In this document: positions 1-6,101 of the stretch, piece by piece | Layout: each line of letters begins with the position of its first letter | How positions within the stretch are numbered: the first letter of the stretch is position 1 | Assembly (NCBI GenBank): GCA_964581355.1 | Contig: CAZOOA010000081.1 | Location: 1-12,251, forward strand | Reading direction: 5' to 3' | Source: CAZOOA01 sp964581355 | GTDB lineage: Bacteria > Bacillota > Dethiobacteria > DTU022 > UBA8154 | DNA: 12,251 nt | The notes under the pieces: model-generated | The model's input: only the letters and a program-made list of their open reading frames with translations | Database searches by the model: none | What the model was told of the DNA's origin: nothing | Made by a program: the position numbers and the translations under genes

Positions 1-34
1 TTAATTAAAAATGCCACGGGTTAAACCACGTGGC
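1..34 (-). terminator. Intrinsic terminator of the cobalamin riboswitch
   Basis: Read on the minus strand, GCCACG pairs with CGTGGC around a short inner GGT/ACC stem and TTA loop, and is followed directly by ATTTTTAATT. It lies about 45 nt after the B12 box, the usual place for the expression platform of a transcription-terminating riboswitch. The controlled gene lies beyond position 1 and is not visible. Confidence 0.8.
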
Positions 35-77
35 TGGCCACTGGACTTGCCCTTATACCCGAAGGGGGTCGCAAACA

Positions 78-230
78 CAAACCTGGCAGGTCTCCTGGCT
101 CTCGAGTCATCCGTTGCCCCCACCTTCCCAGCATCATGCCAGTGGTTTCTCGGGGACAATTTCCTCGCTTACAGTGGCGGGACCGCACCGGACTTGCACC
201 GGTTTCCCTTTTAAGTATCCGCTACACCAG
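78..230 (-). promoter_or_regulatory. Cobalamin riboswitch (aptamer)
   Basis: The minus strand carries the hallmark order of the cobalamin aptamer: an AAGGGAAACCGGTGCAAGTCC segment at about 210-190, then GCGGTCCCGCCACTGTAA at about 186-169, then the B12 box AGCCAGGAGACCTGCC at 100-85. Such leaders bind adenosyl- or related cobalamins and turn off genes for B12 synthesis or uptake. A terminator hairpin follows at 1-34, so control is probably by transcription termination. The regulated gene is off the left edge; its neighbours CbiX and HemA suggest B12 synthesis, but that is inference. Confidence 0.95.
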
Positions 231-268
231 ATTTATATTCAAATTTATATTAATAAAATTTGTTTGTT

Positions 269-298
269 ATTATAACACAATGAAACAAGTCTTGTCTA
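269..298 (-). promoter_or_regulatory. Promoter for the riboswitch-controlled gene
   Basis: On the minus strand a -35 like TAGACA (298-293) and a perfect -10 TATAAT (274-269) are separated by 18 bp. Transcription would start near 262, about 30 nt before the cobalamin aptamer. The -10 lies inside one copy of a 16-nt element that recurs in mirror orientation at 375-390. Confidence 0.75.
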
Positions 299-359
299 AT
301 TATTATTCAGAACCGACCGGAATTCCGCAAATAGCTTTTTAAAAATGGCTCCCTGGTTG

Positions 360-388
360 TTGCAGCCCGGGTATCATTGTGTTACAAT
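360..388 (+). promoter_or_regulatory. Promoter for the cbiX-hemA pair
   Basis: TTGCAG (360-365) and TACAAT (383-388) are separated by exactly 17 bp, which fits a sigma-A promoter with a good -10 and a weak -35. Transcription would begin near 395. This rules out the ATG at 377 as a translation start, because it lies inside the promoter. The stretch 1-463 has no gene: it holds the riboswitch with its terminator, the two divergent promoters and the cbiX leader. Confidence 0.65.
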
Positions 389-463
389 AATGAGCTGAGC
401 AGTTGCGATTATCTTATCTTGAAGGAGGAGAGCTGGCCATTATCGTGCCGGACAAAGAAAACC

Positions 464-841
464 ATGCCAAAAACCGAAGTAATCTTGTTAGCCCATGGGA
501 GCCGCCTGCAGGAAGCGAACGACGAGGTCCTGAAGCTGGCCCAACAACTAAAGCAGAGCAAGCCGAAAGAAGATATTTCCACTAGCAGCGCCTTTCTCCA
601 GTTTGGAAAACCCTCCCTGGAGGAAACCATTGATGCAGCGGTGGAAAACGGCTGCCAGGAAGTGCTCATTGTCCCCCTTTTCCTGACCCCCGGAGTCCAT
701 ATCAATGAAGACATCCCGGAAATTGTTAGCGGGGCACAGGAAAAGTACCCCGAAATAGAGTTTAAACAATGCCAGCTTTTGGGATGTGACCCGCGCCTGG
801 TTCCCATTTTATGGGAGCGTGTCAACGAGCAGCTGTCCTAG
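464..841 (+). CDS. cbiX: Short CbiX/SirB-type sirohydrochlorin chelatase
   Basis: Predicted 125-residue class II chelatase that inserts a metal (cobalt for B12, or iron for siroheme) into sirohydrochlorin in the cytoplasm. The N-terminus VILLAHGSR carries the conserved His11; GVHINEDIP carries the second active-site His79; LLGCDP near the end is also typical of the family. The length fits the short CbiX form. At the place where family members often have FLE, this protein reads AFLQF (Gln46). The ATG at 464 is chosen because it gives the standard N-terminus and because the upstream in-frame ATG at 377 lies in the promoter. The best ribosome site, GAAGGAGGAG (421-430), is an unusual 33 nt upstream. 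hemA follows 91 nt downstream on the same strand. Which metal is used cannot be told from sequence, though the adjacent cobalamin riboswitch favours cobalt. Confidence 0.9.
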   Translation: MPKTEVILLAHGSRLQEANDEVLKLAQQLKQSKPKEDISTSSAFLQFGKPSLEETIDAAVENGCQEVLIVPLFLTPGVHINEDIPEIVSGAQEKYPEIEFKQCQLLGCDPRLVPILWERVNEQLS

Positions 842-932
842 CTGCACACCGCAGCGTTTTAACTTTACCGCGCAGAAACCGGAGTCAAGACCGGCAAGCG
901 GAAACTCCATTTTAATCATAAGGAGATTTTTC

Positions 933-2273
933 ATGCCAATTGTTCTAGTTGGAGTAAACCATAAAAAGGCTGACCTCGAAACCCGGGAAAAGCTTTCCCT
1001 GGAAACCGAGGACTTAAAAAGTGCCCTGGACTACCTTCTGGGGTTTGAAGAAGTCGAGGAGTGCTTTCTCCTGTTCACCTGCAATCGAACAGAATTATAC
1101 GCTATGTGTTCAGAGAAACACAATTTGCAGGAACTGTTTTTAGGTTTTTTCCGGGAGGTGAAAAAACTAAAGCTGGAACAGTCTGTCTACCAGGCCCTCT
1201 ACACCCTGGAAGAAGAAGAGGCCGCACAGCACCTGTTTCAGGTAGCAGCCGGGCTCGACAGCATGATCCTGGGAGAAACCCAAATCCTGGGACAGGTCAA
1301 GGAAGCCTATTACCAGTGTCACGAACTTGGTTCCACCGGCTCCTACCTGCATGAACTTTGTCAGATGGCTCTTTCCACAGGGAAAAAAGTACATACCCAA
1401 ACTGGCCTGGGACAACATGCAGTCTCTTTCGGTTATGCAGCAGCAGAAATCGCCCGGGATATTTTCCCTTCTCTCAAGCAGCAGAGCATGCTGGTGGTTG
1501 GTACCGGGGAAATGGCAGAACTTACATTGAAAAACCTGTTTGACCTGGGTATTAAAGAAGTAATTGTCGCCAGCAGGGATGAGCAAAGAGGTGCAGAACT
1601 GGCAGGCCGTTTTAATGGGAGTTCGATCAACTTCAACCGGCTCAGCGAAGGCTTTGAACAAGCCGATGTGATTATCTGCGCCACCAACGCACCACACTAC
1701 GTAATCACCCCGGAGCGAATCCAGGCCCTACACTCCAGGCGTAAAGGATCCCCTCTTTTGATCATCGACCTGGGGGTTCCGCGTAATGTAGCCCCGGAAG
1801 TGGTAAATATGGACTCCGTTTACCTTTATAACCTGGACGACCTACGGCTCATCATTGAGGAAAACCTGAAGCACCGCCAGGAAGAGGCCCAAAAAGCCCG
1901 GATAATCATCAAACACCAGGTCAAAGATTTTAACCGCTGGTACCGCAGACAGCGGGCCATCCCCTTCATTTTATCCCTGAGGGAAAAAGCCGAATCCCTG
2001 CGCCAGGAAAAGCTGGAACAGTTTGGGGTCTTTTCCCTTTCGGAGAAAGAGCGACGCCAGGTGGAAAAACTAACATCCAGCCTGGTTAACAGCCTGATTA
2101 AGGATACCATCATGGCCGTCAAAGACCTCTCCCTGGAACCAGGATATGAGGAATTTGAGCCTCTCATTTACCAACTGCTGGGTCTCGAACCTCCCGCGGG
2201 AGAAAGCAAGGATCGGGGCGAAGAAACGCCTGTCTCAAAGAACTGCCCTGGGGTAACTTCCCAGGATCTTTAA
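933..2273 (+). CDS. hemA: Glutamyl-tRNA reductase
   Basis: Predicted 446-residue NADPH-dependent enzyme that reduces glutamyl-tRNA(Glu) to glutamate-1-semialdehyde, the first committed step of C5-pathway tetrapyrrole synthesis. The catalytic domain has GVNHKKA at residues 7-13 and TCNRTE with the nucleophile Cys50. GLDSMILGETQILGQVKEAY (107-126) is a family signature. The NADPH-binding domain shows VVGTGEMAE (188-196), and the helical dimerisation domain fills the C-terminal third. The ATG at 933 has AAGGAG at 920-925, 7 nt away; an upstream in-frame start at 786 overlaps cbiX and lacks homology. It is probably cotranscribed with cbiX. hemC and hemD, common followers of hemA in Clostridia, are not here. 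The last 39 bases overlap the end of convergent pheA. Confidence 0.98.
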   Translation: MPIVLVGVNHKKADLETREKLSLETEDLKSALDYLLGFEEVEECFLLFTCNRTELYAMCSEKHNLQELFLGFFREVKKLKLEQSVYQALYTLEEEEAAQHLFQVAAGLDSMILGETQILGQVKEAYYQCHELGSTGSYLHELCQMALSTGKKVHTQTGLGQHAVSFGYAAAEIARDIFPSLKQQSMLVVGTGEMAELTLKNLFDLGIKEVIVASRDEQRGAELAGRFNGSSINFNRLSEGFEQADVIICATNAPHYVITPERIQALHSRRKGSPLLIIDLGVPRNVAPEVVNMDSVYLYNLDDLRLIIEENLKHRQEEAQKARIIIKHQVKDFNRWYRRQRAIPFILSLREKAESLRQEKLEQFGVFSLSEKERRQVEKLTSSLVNSLIKDTIMAVKDLSLEPGYEEFEPLIYQLLGLEPPAGESKDRGEETPVSKNCPGVTSQDL

Positions 2274-3077
2274 AAATAGAGCTTCCTGCTCAATTTCCTG
2301 GAGGGCCCCTGCGACCCGTTTATCAGATCGATGCCCTTCCACATCCAGGAAAAACTTGTACTTGCCCAGGTCCCCCCTGATGGGACGTGACTCGATCTTG
2401 GTTAAATTCAACTGATACCGGGCAAAGATACCCAAAAGAGCATAAAGGCTGCCGGGACGGTCCCTTAACCCCAGCAGCAGAGAGGTTTTATCATCACCGG
2501 TGGGAAAAGCGTCTTCCCCGGATAACAGCAGGAACCGTGTAATGTTGTTTTCCTCATCCTGGATATCCCGGGCAATTACCTCCAGGCCGTACAGGCCAGC
2601 GGCTTTCCTGGAGGCAATCACTGCCTTGCTTTTTTGACCGGAAATTTTCCCGGCGGCCTCCGCCGTGCTGGCCATCTCCCGGCAGGAAACCCCGGGCAGG
2701 CGTTCCTCGATAAACTCCCGGCACTGGGCCAAAGCCTGGGGATGGGAGTAAATCTCTTCAATGCCGGACGTAGTTTGACCGGGCAAAGCCAGCAGAAAAT
2801 GCTTAACCCGGTGCAGCATCTCACCGCAAACCCGTACCCCCTTTTCCCCGTTTAACAGGTCCAGAGTCAGATTGACAGAGCCTTCCAGGGAGTTTTCCAC
2901 CGGGACAATCCCGTAACGAACTTCCTGCGCTTCCACTGCTCGGACTACCTGTTCTATGGAAGCACAGGGCCTGAGCAGGATGTTGTTTCCCCGCCCGTAT
3001 TCCATGGCCACTTCCTCGGAAAAAGTACCCCTGGGTCCTAAATATCCTACAACATTTTGGCTTTCGTTCACTTTCAT
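2235..3077 (-). CDS. pheA: Prephenate dehydratase with ACT domain
   Basis: Predicted 280-residue enzyme converting prephenate to phenylpyruvate in phenylalanine synthesis. The catalytic domain shows GYLGPRGTFSEE (11-22), VPVENSLEGSV (58-68), SHPQA (111-115) and the catalytic TRF motif (180-182). The C-terminal ACT domain (about 198-275) has DRPGSLYALL and ESRP (229-232), the phenylalanine-binding signature, so feedback inhibition is expected. There is no fused chorismate mutase. The start at 3077 is preferred because GAGGGTG lies just upstream; an ATG at 3089 is the alternative and would leave one base after the aroF stop. It lies directly behind aroF, in the same T-box-controlled operon. Its 3' end runs 39 bases into convergent hemA. 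Confidence 0.97.
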   Translation of the reverse strand: MKVNESQNVVGYLGPRGTFSEEVAMEYGRGNNILLRPCASIEQVVRAVEAQEVRYGIVPVENSLEGSVNLTLDLLNGEKGVRVCGEMLHRVKHFLLALPGQTTSGIEEIYSHPQALAQCREFIEERLPGVSCREMASTAEAAGKISGQKSKAVIASRKAAGLYGLEVIARDIQDEENNITRFLLLSGEDAFPTGDDKTSLLLGLRDRPGSLYALLGIFARYQLNLTKIESRPIRGDLGKYKFFLDVEGHRSDKRVAGALQEIEQEALFLKILGSYPRAVL

Positions 3078-3090
3078 CTTCACCCTCATT

Positions 3091-4128
3091 TTATTTTGGT
3101 AACACCGGCGCACTGACGCTGCGCCCGCAGGCATGGGCAATAACCTGCAGCTCCTGCATTAGCTGCTGGAAATCGGCGGGGGTTAGTGATTGAGAGCCGT
3201 CACACATAGCCAATTCCGGTCTGGGGTGTACTTCAATCAACAGCCCGTCTGTCCCGGCAGCAATGGCTGCCTTGGAAAGCGCCGGCACCAGGCCGCGATC
3301 ACCGCTGCTGTGGCTGGGATCAACCACTACAGGAAGGTGGCTTAAGCGGTTTACCAGGGGCACAGCGCTAATATCCAGGGTATTGCGTGTATAGCTTTCA
3401 AAAGTTCGAATGCCCCGTTCACAGAGAACCACATTGTAGTTCCCCTCAGCCATGATATATTCAGCAGCCATGAGCCATTCTTCGATGGTTGCCGAAAGCC
3501 CACGTTTTAGCAGTATGGGACAGGACTGGCGGCCCAGGTCGCGCAACAAGGCAAAATTCTGCATGTTGCGGGCGCCCACCTGGATTAGATCGGCATAAGA
3601 AGCCAGCAGATCCACATCCTGGGGATTGACCACTTCGGTTACAATCTTTAACCCGGTTTTCTCACGCGCTTCCGCAAGAAGCTTTAAACCTTCTTCCTCC
3701 AGCCCCTGGAAGCTGTAGGGGGAAGTGCGGGGCTTGAAAGCTCCACCGCGCAGAACCTTGCCCCCGGCAGCAGCGATCTTTTCTGCAACCTCGAAAAGAC
3801 CCTCTTCATCCTCCACGGCACAGGGTCCGGCCATGGTCACAATTTCTTCCCCGCCGATGATCACTCCATCCCCTAAATCAATCCGGCTTTTTTCCGCTTT
3901 GACTTCCCGGCTGACCAGTTTAAACGGTGCCATAACGGGAACAATCTTTTCCACGCCGGGCAGCAGGGTCAGCGAGGAAGCACCTTCGTGCTTTTTATCC
4001 CCTACCGCGCCGATAACAATCCGCTCTACACCCTGGATCAGGTGAGAGCTGTAACCCATATCATCCAGCCTTTTTTCTACTATCTCGATTTGCTCCTTGG
4101 TGGCATCCAACTTCATGACAACGATCAT
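3091..4128 (-). CDS. aroF: 3-deoxy-7-phosphoheptulonate (DAHP) synthase
   Basis: Predicted 345-residue enzyme condensing phosphoenolpyruvate and erythrose-4-phosphate, the first step of the shikimate pathway. Residues 1 to about 70 form a ferredoxin-like regulatory domain like that of the Thermotoga enzyme, where it mediates feedback by aromatic amino acids. The TIM-barrel follows with GPCAVE (101-106; Cys103 is the expected metal ligand), RGGAFKPRTSPYSFQG (127-142), VDPSHSSGDRG and EVHPRPELAMCDGSQS. The ATG at 4128 follows AAGGAGG by 8 nt. The reading frame stays open 60 codons upstream, but that part crosses the T-box leader and is not coding. pheA follows at once. Expression should depend on the T-box leader and the second hairpin upstream. 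Confidence 0.97.
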   Translation of the reverse strand: MIVVMKLDATKEQIEIVEKRLDDMGYSSHLIQGVERIVIGAVGDKKHEGASSLTLLPGVEKIVPVMAPFKLVSREVKAEKSRIDLGDGVIIGGEEIVTMAGPCAVEDEEGLFEVAEKIAAAGGKVLRGGAFKPRTSPYSFQGLEEEGLKLLAEAREKTGLKIVTEVVNPQDVDLLASYADLIQVGARNMQNFALLRDLGRQSCPILLKRGLSATIEEWLMAAEYIMAEGNYNVVLCERGIRTFESYTRNTLDISAVPLVNRLSHLPVVVDPSHSSGDRGLVPALSKAAIAAGTDGLLIEVHPRPELAMCDGSQSLTPADFQQLMQELQVIAHACGRSVSAPVLPK

Positions 4129-4171
4129 GTTTTTCTCCTCCTTAAAATGAGTATGGAGTTTCCGTTTCCCC

Positions 4172-4220
4172 AAAAGACAAAGAAGCTTACACTTCGCCAG
4201 GGGACGAAAGTGTAAGCCTC
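4172..4220 (-). terminator. Second terminator-like hairpin in the aroF leader
   Basis: On the minus strand, bases 4220-4205 pair with 4196-4182 to give about 15 bp with a single bulged T and an 8-nt loop, followed by TTTGTCTTTT (4181-4172). By shape this is a strong intrinsic terminator. It stands after the T-box terminator and about 30 nt before the aroF ribosome site, so any aroF transcript must pass it. No partner sequence for an antiterminator was found by eye. It may instead be a processing or stability element. Confidence 0.7.
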
Positions 4221-4221
4221 G

Positions 4222-4572
4222 AGAAATAATAAACTTCCTGCCCAGGGACAGGAAGTTGCTTCCGCGGTACCACCCCAGTTGACCTGTTTTGAAAACAGAT
4301 CCACTCATTAGCAGGAACGGGACAAAACTTCTTGAATCGTTCGTCCGATTCCGTTTCGCGGGTAACGGGTGAAAAGCCCGGCTCAGCCTACTTGCCCCGG
4401 GCTAAGATAGCCAGCGGGGTTTCAACCTGCAGCTCCAGAGGGAACTTCGACCGGGTGCTTGATCCAACAGGGCTTTCAGCCAGTGACCCTGTCTCTCTGG
4501 GGTAAGCAAACCGGACTACTTTCCTCTTTCAACGCTATTGAGCGGCCCTGGTCAGGCCTCGCTCGGTTTTAT
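4222..4572 (-). promoter_or_regulatory. T-box leader, probably tRNA-Phe responsive
   Basis: The T-box core AACTGGGGTGGTACCGCGG lies at about 4280-4262 on the minus strand. Stem I shows AGAGG (4527-4523) pairing with CCTCT, the AGTA motif (4520-4517), the CCAGAGAG bulge region and the GAA opposite AGTA. Directly after GAA-G comes TTC (4444-4442), which I read as the specifier codon: Phe. This fits the downstream aroF-pheA pair. The terminator is AACTTCCTG / CAGGAAGTT (4257-4232) followed by TATTATTTCT. Uncharged tRNA would stabilise the antiterminator and allow readthrough. A small hairpin (4564-4540) precedes Stem I. The leader accounts for the whole gene-free stretch 4129-4615, together with the promoter and the second hairpin. 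Confidence 0.95.
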
Positions 4573-4578
4573 GGAATG

Positions 4579-4607
4579 ATTATAGCATAAGCCAAAGAAA
4601 GGATCAA
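4579..4607 (-). promoter_or_regulatory. Promoter of the aroF-pheA operon
   Basis: TTGATC (4607-4602), a 17-bp spacer and a perfect TATAAT (4584-4579) on the minus strand predict a start near 4572, just before the T-box leader. The -35 sits only 8 bp beyond the pth stop codon and no terminator separates them, so readthrough from pth into the T-box is also possible. Confidence 0.85.
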
Positions 4608-4615
4608 CACTTTTG

Positions 4616-5203
4616 TCAGGATTCTTCTGAAATAATTGCTGCGTTATATTTATTCATGGCTTCTTCCAAGCCCTGGACGACGAATGCTTCCACCGCATCG
4701 GCCGCCAGCAGAACAGCCCGGTGGATCGTCTCCTCTTCTTCCCTGCTAAACCGGGAAAGCACATGCTGAACAGCCTGGCTTTCAGCGGCATCTTCCTGTC
4801 GACCGATACCCAGGCGCAGGCGGGGTATTTCCTGGATCCCCAACCGGGTAATAATCGACCCCATCCCTTTATGCCCACCGCTGCCACCTGAGGGTCTCAG
4901 GCGCAACCGGCCCACGGGCAGGTCCATATCATCATAGACAACCAGGATATTTTCCGCCGGGATTTTATAAAAGCGGGCCAGTTCAGCCACAGCAATTCCG
5001 CTCCGATTCATATAGGTTAAAGGTTTAGCCAGCACAAACGGGGTGTTCTCCAGAGTGCTCTTGGAAATAAATGATTGGAACTTGATTTCTTCCAGGCTTA
5101 ACCCGCGACGTGAAGCCAGTTCATCAACCACCCAAAAACCGACATTGTGCCTGGTCATGGCATATTTTATGCCAGGATTGCCCAATCCGACAATTAAGAA
5201 CAA
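4616..5203 (-). CDS. pth: Peptidyl-tRNA hydrolase
   Basis: Predicted 195-residue cytoplasmic enzyme that releases tRNA from stalled peptidyl-tRNA. The N-terminus FLIVGLGNPG, the catalytic His19 in TRHNVGF, YMNRSG, the conserved VVYDDMDLPVGRLRLR and GGSGGHKGMGSI are all diagnostic, and the length is normal. Translation appears to begin at TTG (5203): GAGGTGG lies 4-7 nt upstream, and this gives exactly the family N-terminus. No ATG lies upstream at a sensible place. It follows rplY by 86 nt, the same order as ctc-spoVC in Bacillus. Confidence 0.97.
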   Translation of the reverse strand: MFLIVGLGNPGIKYAMTRHNVGFWVVDELASRRGLSLEEIKFQSFISKSTLENTPFVLAKPLTYMNRSGIAVAELARFYKIPAENILVVYDDMDLPVGRLRLRPSGGSGGHKGMGSIITRLGIQEIPRLRLGIGRQEDAAESQAVQHVLSRFSREEEETIHRAVLLAADAVEAFVVQGLEEAMNKYNAAIISEES

Positions 5204-5224
5204 AAAACCACCTCAATTAAACTT

Positions 5225-5247
5225 GCGACAGGGAGATCCCCTGCCGC
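5225..5247 (-). other. Hairpin between rplY and pth
   Basis: GCGGCAGGG pairs with CCCTGTCGC (9 bp, one G-U) around a 5-nt loop, then AAGTTTAATT. The T content is too low for a confident terminator. It may be a weak terminator or an mRNA processing point that sets rplY and pth levels apart. Confidence 0.4.
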
Positions 5248-5289
5248 ATGCTTTTCAACTTCATCTTCCTGTTTAAACAACTCTGGTTA

Positions 5290-5964
5290 CTACTCAGAGC
5301 CTTCCTCGCCGGTTCCTTCCTCTTCAACTTCTGCAGCGCCTTCGGCTTCTTCACCTTCTTCGAGTTCCTCTTCAACCTCTTCGACTTCAGGTTCCTCAGC
5401 AGGAATCAGCAAGGAGGCAATGGCTTCCTCGGGATCATCCGCCAATTCAATGCCTTCAGGCAGCGAAAGGTCCCCAACCATGATGACATCGTTTACACTC
5501 ATGTTCTCCACGGGAACATCGATATATTCCGGTATATCCGCCGGCAGGCATAGAACGGTAACTTCGCGCAATTGTATCTGCAGGACCCCACCGTCTTTTG
5601 CCCCCTCGGGCTCACCGTAGAAGTTTAAGGGGACACTGACTTCCAGTTTGTCCTTCATCGAGATGCGGATCATATCGGCATGCAGCACATGATCCTTTTT
5701 GATGGGATGACGCTGCAGTTCCCGGATCATGACCGTTTCCGTCGCAGGCCCGTCACTCCCCTTGATATCCAGGTCCAACAGCACATTTGCGCCAGCTGGT
5801 GTGTTTAATGCCCGATGCAGGTCAATGCTGTCCACACTGACCAGTGAAGGGTCTGTGCCCAAACCGTAGACCACCACAGGAATGAACCCCTTCATGCGCA
5901 TGTTTCGTAATTCTCCCTTAGTACCCCGTTCACGGGGTTTTGCCTCAAGTTTTACCCTGTCCAT
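5290..5964 (-). CDS. rplY: 50S ribosomal protein L25, general stress (CTC) form
   Basis: Predicted 224-residue 5S rRNA-binding protein of the long L25/TL5/CTC type. Residues 1 to about 92 form the L25 RNA-binding domain (KLEAKPRERGTKGELRNMR near the start, then HPIKKDHVLHADM). About 100-185 is the CTC C-terminal domain, including GVLQIQLREVTVLCLPADIPEYI read across its conserved core. The last 35 residues are an acidic tail with 20 glutamates. The ATG at 5964 gives the usual MDRVKLEA-like start; the frame extends 15 codons upstream but only through the ribosome-site region. It sits between prs and pth as in Bacillus, and has a candidate promoter of its own. Confidence 0.95.
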   Translation of the reverse strand: MDRVKLEAKPRERGTKGELRNMRMKGFIPVVVYGLGTDPSLVSVDSIDLHRALNTPAGANVLLDLDIKGSDGPATETVMIRELQRHPIKKDHVLHADMIRISMKDKLEVSVPLNFYGEPEGAKDGGVLQIQLREVTVLCLPADIPEYIDVPVENMSVNDVIMVGDLSLPEGIELADDPEEAIASLLIPAEEPEVEEVEEELEEGEEAEGAAEVEEEGTGEEGSE

Positions 5965-6002
5965 GTTATTTCCTTTGGCCTTCCGGCCAAAAGCACCTCC
6001 TT
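5965..6002 (-). promoter_or_regulatory. rplY ribosome site with spacer hairpin
   Basis: A strong AAGGAGGTG lies at 6002-5994, 29 nt before the ATG, which is too far to work directly. Between them CTTTTGGCC (5993-5985) pairs with GGCCAAAGG (5980-5972) around a GGAA loop: 9 bp with one G-U. Folding it out leaves AAATAAC (7 nt) between the strong site and ATG. The same helix would bury the weaker local site AAAGGA. Confidence 0.6.
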
Positions 6003-6045
6003 CAAACAAGTGAAAAATAAGTTGTTCACGTATTTTCCCTGTATA

Positions 6046-6074
6046 AGATTAATACGAAACCGACCCGTTGTCAA
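6046..6074 (-). promoter_or_regulatory. Possible promoter for rplY
   Basis: A consensus -35 TTGACA lies at 6074-6069 on the minus strand, in the prs-rplY gap. At 17 bp spacing the -10 would be TAATCT (6051-6046), only a half match; TATTAA at 14 bp spacing is the other option. Transcription from here would let rplY-pth be made apart from prs. Confidence 0.45.
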
Positions 6075-6101
6075 ACCCATTTTTCTATTTCCCGGGAAAT
6101 T

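Larger units (their letters stand above)
267..390. repeat. Mirror-oriented 16-nt promoter element pair
   Basis: CATTGTGTTATAATAA on the minus strand (282-267) and CATTGTGTTACAATAA on the plus strand (375-390) match at 15 of 16 positions. Each copy contains the -10 box of one of the two divergent promoters. They may be operator half-regions for a shared regulator or simply duplicated promoter sequence; no regulator is identified. Confidence 0.6.

Noticed and set aside
377..463. Upstream start for cbiX at ATG 377
   Set aside because: The ATG lies inside the predicted -10 region, and the added residues do not belong to the chelatase family.
4129..4308. 60-codon N-terminal extension of aroF
   Set aside because: It runs through the T-box core and both terminators; the ATG at 4128 has a strong ribosome site and matches the family N-terminus.
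5248..5553. Plus-strand open frame rich in Phe and Leu opposite rplY
   Set aside because: It is the complement of the Glu-rich tail codons of L25, not an independent gene.
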